A stretch of 64,000 bases of DNA from Ciona intestinalis (Eukaryota > Chordata > Ascidiacea > Phlebobranchia > Cionidae): the NCBI RefSeq assembly GCF_000224145.3, contig NC_020170.2, positions 4,852,646-4,916,645 on the forward strand, in the 5' to 3' direction. The notes beneath the pieces were generated by a model. It made no database searches, had not been told where the DNA came from, and saw only the letters and a program-made list of their open reading frames with translations. How positions within the stretch are numbered: the stretch's first letter is position 1; the number at the start of each line of letters is the position of its first letter. Position numbers and translations under genes: made by a program. Of the stretch, positions 63,389 to 64,000 are shown piece by piece.

Positions 63389-64000
63389 GTATATAATTAA
63401 ATATTGAAGTAGAAGTAACGTTTGTGAATTTTGCACAAAATCTAAGTAACATTGCTAAACTAAAGTTACATAATAATGCGTTAAATAATGTGTTAAATAC
63501 TGTAGTTTATTTTTCACCTTTTTTATTTAAAAACTTCAATGTATGCAGTAATGTACTATCTACAATGATTACAAGGGGATAATTTTTTTAATTCTGTTTA
63601 ATGATGTGTGATGTCAATATTAGTCCCATCTAGTGCTGTATATTAGAGAGAAGGTGTTACTCAGTGCAAACATTCATCATGCCTATTGTAAACATGTCAC
63701 TGCAGAATGGCCATTTCAAAGATACCTTCTTTGCCCAAACTTTTTGTGAAGATTGTATATTATTTACCAGCAGTTTGTGGTTACTACATCGGTACACAGA
63801 CTTAGAAGTATAGGCATGCCAGCCAACATGTATCTTGAAGTGATAATGTCAGGTTTCAGAATTCAAATGGCAGTTAGCACAGCAGTTGATAAGTTTCCAG
63901 GGAAAGTAAATTCACCCTTATGCAACCTGTGCATATTACGTAGTAGTATAAATATATGTAGAAAGGTCATAGGAATCATGTATGCTTGCTATCGTCTCAG
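63389..64000 (+). other. Caskin intron running off the window
   Basis: Follows a donor (CGAG|GTATAT) after 63388. I see no further exon or Caskin-like sequence before the window ends. Confidence 0.5.

Overview
This is animal nuclear DNA, most likely from an ascidian tunicate of the genus Ciona. Genes are split by many short AT-rich introns with GT-AG junctions. Gene spacing is tight, most introns carry short interspersed repeats, and two neighbouring intronless genes lie 81 bases apart in a likely operon. The SINE family looks like one I associate with Ciona intestinalis/robusta, but that is recollection and was not searched. Two 50-base N runs mark assembly gaps. One gap is flanked by two near-identical copies of the same locus, as expected from unmerged haplotypes of a highly polymorphic species.

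Layout. 1-3775: no supported gene. 3776-9239 (-): six-exon gene for a ~518 aa type I membrane glycoprotein that I do not recognise. 10916-15122 (-): Hippo kinase STK3/4 (MST1/2), five exons. 15729-19662 (-): ciliary protein CFAP53, ten exons. 20231-22817 (-): orphan class A GPCR, seven exons. 23272-28419 (-): katanin-like AAA ATPase KATNAL2, fourteen exons. 28420-31578: long intergenic stretch rich in TGACGT motifs. 31579-37097 (-): Ras-superfamily GTPase of RERG/RASL/RGK type with a degenerate G3 motif and a ~350 aa serine-rich tail. 38082-45753 (-): MAPK7/ERK5, thirteen exons, including the far C-terminal region. 46066-47841 (+): NUDCD2 then KDM8/JMJD5, both intronless, divergent from MAPK7. 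48228-52590 (-): nucleolar RNA-binding protein RBM28, eight exons. 52591-57054: AT-rich spacer with both gaps, a duplicated haplotype block, a hAT-type insertion and a LINE remnant. 57055-63388 (+): first nine coding exons of a Caskin, running off the window.

In the ten complete multi-exon or single-exon genes and the partial Caskin I read each exon for open frame, checked that codon phase is kept across every junction, and compared total length with remembered human proteins: STK3/4 491 aa, CFAP53 516, KATNAL2 542, MAPK7 820, RBM28 819, KDM8 411, NUDCD2 152.

No shared pathway links the whole window. CFAP53 and KATNAL2 are both ciliary/microtubule genes, STK3/4 and MAPK7 are signalling kinases, and MAPK7 and NUDCD2 share a 312-base divergent promoter. 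Repeats fall into at least four families: a tRNA-derived SINE ending in a GAATGAATG-type tail, a TA-flanked palindromic MITE with GTAGGGTGGGG ends, a second MITE with GGCACTAGTgAAGAATC ends, and hAT-like short elements.
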